Source: Flavobacterium psychroterrae (GTDB lineage: Bacteria > Bacteroidota > Bacteroidia > Flavobacteriales > Flavobacteriaceae). From it: DNA of 64,000 bases. The stretch covers positions 62,001 through 126,000 of the forward strand of contig NZ_JAGYVZ010000012.1 in assembly GCF_018380615.1 (NCBI RefSeq), written 5' to 3'. Within the stretch, counting starts at the first letter, position 1. Each line of letters opens with the position of its first letter. Made by a program: the position numbers and the translations under genes. The notes under the pieces were generated by a model. The model had not been told where the DNA came from. It worked only from the letters and a program-made list of their open reading frames with translations, and ran no database searches. Shown one piece after another: positions 61,260 to 64,000 of this stretch.

Positions 61260-63560
61260 TTAAAATTTATAAGTTACGTTTAGGCTGAAGTTTCTGGGTG
61301 CTCCGGGAAATAATCTCAAATAATTCTGAGCGCCTAACCAATAGGTTTTGTTGAATAAATTACCCGCATTAAGGGCAATTTGCATATTGCTTTTGTTGGG
61401 TTTGTAATACACTGCGGCATCAAAAACTGTAAAGTCAGGAAGTGTAAACGCTCTTGTAAACCATGGCACTTTGCTGCTTTGATATTGCATCCCAAAACCA
61501 ACACCAAGATCTTTTAAACCTGAATCTGAGTTAAAGTTGTAACGTGTCCATAAATTGGCGCTGTTTTTTGGTGTATTTTGCTTTCTGGCACCAATTAACG
61601 AGACATCACGATCATTTGTAATTTTGGCATCGATATAACTGTAGGATGCATTTATTTGCCAATCGACGGTGATATAACCCGCTAAATCACACTCAAAACC
61701 ACGGCTTCTTTCAGCGCCTCTTGTCACCAATAAATCGGGATTTGCGGGATCATTGGCATTCATTAAAATATTGCGCTGATTGATTTCGTAAATCGCAGCA
61801 TTAAAGCTCATTGAATTATTAAAAAATGTACTTTTTATTCCTATTTCTTTCAAATTACTTTTAAGCGGATCAAACAAACTTCCGGCGGGTAAAGATCCCG
61901 TTTGTGGCATTAAAGTAACCGTATTCGATTGAGGCTGATAACCTTCAAGATAAGTCGTGTAAACGTTAATCTCATTATTTACGGCGTAAGTAATACCAAC
62001 TCGTGGCAATAAAGCTGTTTTTTTAACCGTTAGTTCATTGTTTGATTTATAATTGGTTATGTCTTCAAACCATTCGTTTCGCAATCCAAGCAAAACCGTA
62101 AATTTCTCCCACTGAATCTGATCCTGAATATAAATTGCATCTGTTGTGGTTAATGCTGATGGCAGCGCAGTTCTCACATTCAGTGTATAATCATCTGGAC
62201 TTGTAATCGTGTAAGTGGGGTTATTTAAGTTGAAGTAATTGACATTTGGTTTTGGTAAAACAACGCCGTCAATTGTTGTAGTTTGGTAATTGGCGGAGTT
62301 TGCAGGAACAAAGGAACTTGCCACAGTTCCGTCTTTTAATAAATAACCTCTCGCTGCATTTTGTCCGCCGCCTTTGGTTTTGTTCCAACTGCTTAAATCG
62401 TAGCCCACTAATACCTTATGTTTAATTTTTGCGGTTTTTAAATCGAAATTAAAATAGGTACTTAAATTATCAACGTCCCAATATTGCTGACGCTGAACAA
62501 ATTGCATCATCGCTAAATTTGTAACGGGCTGATTGTTCATATCAACTGCAAAACCATTTGTAGTTCTGTGTTCCTGAAGATTTTCGGTCCAGGATTGTTT
62601 CATGTATTGGGCGTTGAAACCAATTTTAGAACTGAATTTATGTGCTAAACTGGTCGTAAAAACCATTTCTTTGGATTTAAAAAAATCACTTGGAGCACCC
62701 AGATTCAAACTAATTGGTGTTTTATTTAAACTGGTAACTCCGGAAACTGCGCCAAAAATAGGCTGACCACGATCCAGAATTCCGGTCATATCGCTTAAAA
62801 TTAATTCGGTATTAATTGCGGTTTTTTCATTTGGGATATAACTGAAAGACGGTGAAATCAAAAACGATTTGTTGCTCACTAAATCACGAAACGATTTAGC
62901 TTCCTGATAAGCGCCGTTTACGCGGTATAAAAGGGTTTTAGATTCGTTTAAAGGTCCTGTAAAATCGAGGCTTCCTCGGAAAGTACTGAAACTTCCCACA
63001 CTTAAACTGACTTCTTTTCTATCAATTGCCAAAGGTTTTTTGGTGACTAAATTGATACTTCCGCCCGGATCTACAGAAGAAAATGTGGCGCTCGACGGAC
63101 CTTTTATGACTTCAACACGCTCGATATTAGTGGTCAAAGGCTGTAAAAAGTAATATTGGCGTGTTCGCATTCCGTTTATAATCTGCCCCTCTTCATTTTG
63201 ACTGATTCCGCGAATCGTGTATTGATTGTAATAACTCGCCGGAATCACGCCACTTGCCATTTTTACGGCATCGGCAAGATAAAAAGCGCCTTTGTCTGCA
63301 ATTAATTCTTTGGTAATCGTTGAAATAGATTGCGGAATATCCTTGTTTAAAGCGGCTGTTTTTGTCGCCGCAAACGAGTAATCGCTGTTGTATTTTTTTG
63401 TTGAACGACCAATGATTTCAACGGTTTGCAATTCGTTGCGTTTGGAAACCATTTCGATAGAATCTTTCGCAATACTATCTTTTACTTTTTTGTTAATGAC
63501 TTGGGATTGTACAAATTGCGTACTCACGAACAGCAATATAAAGAAAATTAAATGTTTCAT
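61260..63560 (-). CDS. TonB-dependent siderophore-type receptor
   Basis: A 766-residue outer-membrane receptor. The signal (LIFFILLFVSTQFVQSQ) is followed directly by the plug domain, without an STN or carboxypeptidase-like domain. Plug features typical of ferri-siderophore receptors are DIPQSISTITKELI, YTIRGISQNEEGQIING and ERVEVIKGPSSATFSSVDPG with GSINLVTKKP. The barrel ends FSLNVTYKF. It is encoded within an ABC-2 exporter operon (ATPase upstream, two permeases downstream), an arrangement that suggests one envelope system for a metal chelate or related ligand. The ligand is not predictable. Confidence 0.92.
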   Translation of the reverse strand: MKHLIFFILLFVSTQFVQSQVINKKVKDSIAKDSIEMVSKRNELQTVEIIGRSTKKYNSDYSFAATKTAALNKDIPQSISTITKELIADKGAFYLADAVKMASGVIPASYYNQYTIRGISQNEEGQIINGMRTRQYYFLQPLTTNIERVEVIKGPSSATFSSVDPGGSINLVTKKPLAIDRKEVSLSVGSFSTFRGSLDFTGPLNESKTLLYRVNGAYQEAKSFRDLVSNKSFLISPSFSYIPNEKTAINTELILSDMTGILDRGQPIFGAVSGVTSLNKTPISLNLGAPSDFFKSKEMVFTTSLAHKFSSKIGFNAQYMKQSWTENLQEHRTTNGFAVDMNNQPVTNLAMMQFVQRQQYWDVDNLSTYFNFDLKTAKIKHKVLVGYDLSSWNKTKGGGQNAARGYLLKDGTVASSFVPANSANYQTTTIDGVVLPKPNVNYFNLNNPTYTITSPDDYTLNVRTALPSALTTTDAIYIQDQIQWEKFTVLLGLRNEWFEDITNYKSNNELTVKKTALLPRVGITYAVNNEINVYTTYLEGYQPQSNTVTLMPQTGSLPAGSLFDPLKSNLKEIGIKSTFFNNSMSFNAAIYEINQRNILMNANDPANPDLLVTRGAERSRGFECDLAGYITVDWQINASYSYIDAKITNDRDVSLIGARKQNTPKNSANLWTRYNFNSDSGLKDLGVGFGMQYQSSKVPWFTRAFTLPDFTVFDAAVYYKPNKSNMQIALNAGNLFNKTYWLGAQNYLRLFPGAPRNFSLNVTYKF

Positions 63561-63590
63561 TTTTTTGGTTGGATTGGAAAAATTTTCCTT

Positions 63591-64000
63591 TTATACAGTT
63601 TGTAAATACAAATCTTCAAGTTCGTTTTCCGAGATTTTATCCGCTTCAATAATGGTGACTAAGTTTCCTTGTTTCATAATCCCAATATGTGACGCAACTT
63701 CTCTGGCTCTGAAAATATCGTGCGTCGCCATTAAAATCGCGGTTCCATCTGCAGAAAGCTCTTTCAGGATTTGCGAAAATTCATTTGATGCTTTGGGATC
63801 TAATCCGCTTGTAGGTTCGTCTAACAATAGTACTTTGGCTTTTTTGGCAATGGCAATTGCGATTCCTACTTTTTGGCGCATTCCTTTTGAATATCCTCCC
63901 AAATTTTGCTCGTGCGCGGTAATTTGTAAACCTGCTTTTGTCAGGAAATAGGTCAATTCGCCCGTTGAATATTTAAATCCGGCAAGCGATGAAAAGAATT
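63591..64000 (-). CDS. ABC transporter ATPase, 5' part beyond window
   Basis: Only the C-terminal part is inside; the frame is open to the window edge. Visible motifs are the signature YSKGMRQKVGIAIA, Walker B VLLLDEPTSGLDP and the switch His in LMATHDIFRAREVA. The Walker A lies outside. The part before the signature (FKYSTGELTYFLTKAGLQIT) continues the domain. It is the ATPase for the two DUF3526-like permeases, with the receptor gene in between. Spacing to the receptor gene is 30 bp. Confidence 0.92.
   Translation of the reverse strand, partial: FFSSLAGFKYSTGELTYFLTKAGLQITAHEQNLGGYSKGMRQKVGIAIAIAKKAKVLLLDEPTSGLDPKASNEFSQILKELSADGTAILMATHDIFRAREVASHIGIMKQGNLVTIIEADKISENELEDLYLQTV

Noticed and set aside
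63388..63951. Plus-strand frame opposite the TonB receptor and ABC ATPase
   Set aside because: It is antisense to two genes with clear family motifs.

Overview
The window looks like chromosome of a Flavobacterium-like member of the Bacteroidota. The DNA is AT-rich. There are FecI/FecR-coupled SusC/SusD genes, many Sec lipoproteins, hybrid histidine kinases, and promoters of the Bacteroidota type (TTG, about 19 nt, TAnnTTTG). No tRNA, rRNA, CRISPR array, transposase or integrase was recognised. The genus is an inference from gene content and style.

Layout. (1) 1-8.4 kb: the end of a family 2 glycoside hydrolase, then two AraC regulators around two cupin paralogs and a zinc alcohol dehydrogenase, then an exported amidohydrolase. 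(2) 8.7-19.3 kb: a stress/housekeeping stretch with DUF4142, small lipoprotein and membrane proteins, an XRE regulator, a Rho-N-like protein, topoisomerase IB, DUF1328, DUF5661, two very acidic proteins, a DUF892 ferritin-like protein, an Fpg/Nei glycosylase overlapping a DUF72 gene, and a PNPOx-like general stress protein. (3) 19.5-26.7 kb: a single-domain response regulator convergent with a six-PAS cytosolic histidine kinase, a degenerate AraC-like protein, a SemiSWEET transporter and an SDR. (4) 27.0-33.9 kb: a signalling island of receiver-kinase, CHASE3-HAMP-GAF hybrid kinase with three receivers, receiver, CheR and CheB, with no chemoreceptor or flagellar gene, followed by two outer-membrane proteins. 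(5) 36.5-46.8 kb: divalent-metal efflux, with a small Cys/His-rich exported protein, CzcA-type RND pump, TolC-like channel, lipoprotein adaptor, His-rich P1B ATPase and a POTRA-less Omp85-type barrel. (6) 46.8-58 kb: a tautomerase, a VOC protein, then on the minus strand ECF sigma, FecR, SusC with STN domain, SusD, lipoprotein and di-heme cytochrome c peroxidase. (7) 58.4-64 kb, minus strand: an ABC-2 exporter (ATPase and two permeases) with a siderophore-type TonB receptor, cut by the window end.

The intergenic DNA is unusual. It is packed with at least ten families of short dispersed repeats, many in fold-back pairs at gene ends. Among them are a nested palindromic element at 9.6 kb with a truncated copy at 36.3 kb, a TIR-bounded element at 11.1 kb, a hexanucleotide microsatellite at 49.8 kb, and a possible structured RNA element at 12.1 kb. 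Two repeat families have entered coding sequence and now form parts of the signal peptides of the efflux channel and adaptor.

The best candidates for something undescribed are the chemoreceptor-free CheR/CheB hybrid-kinase island, the metal-blind cupin paralog beside an intact one, and the nested palindromic elements.
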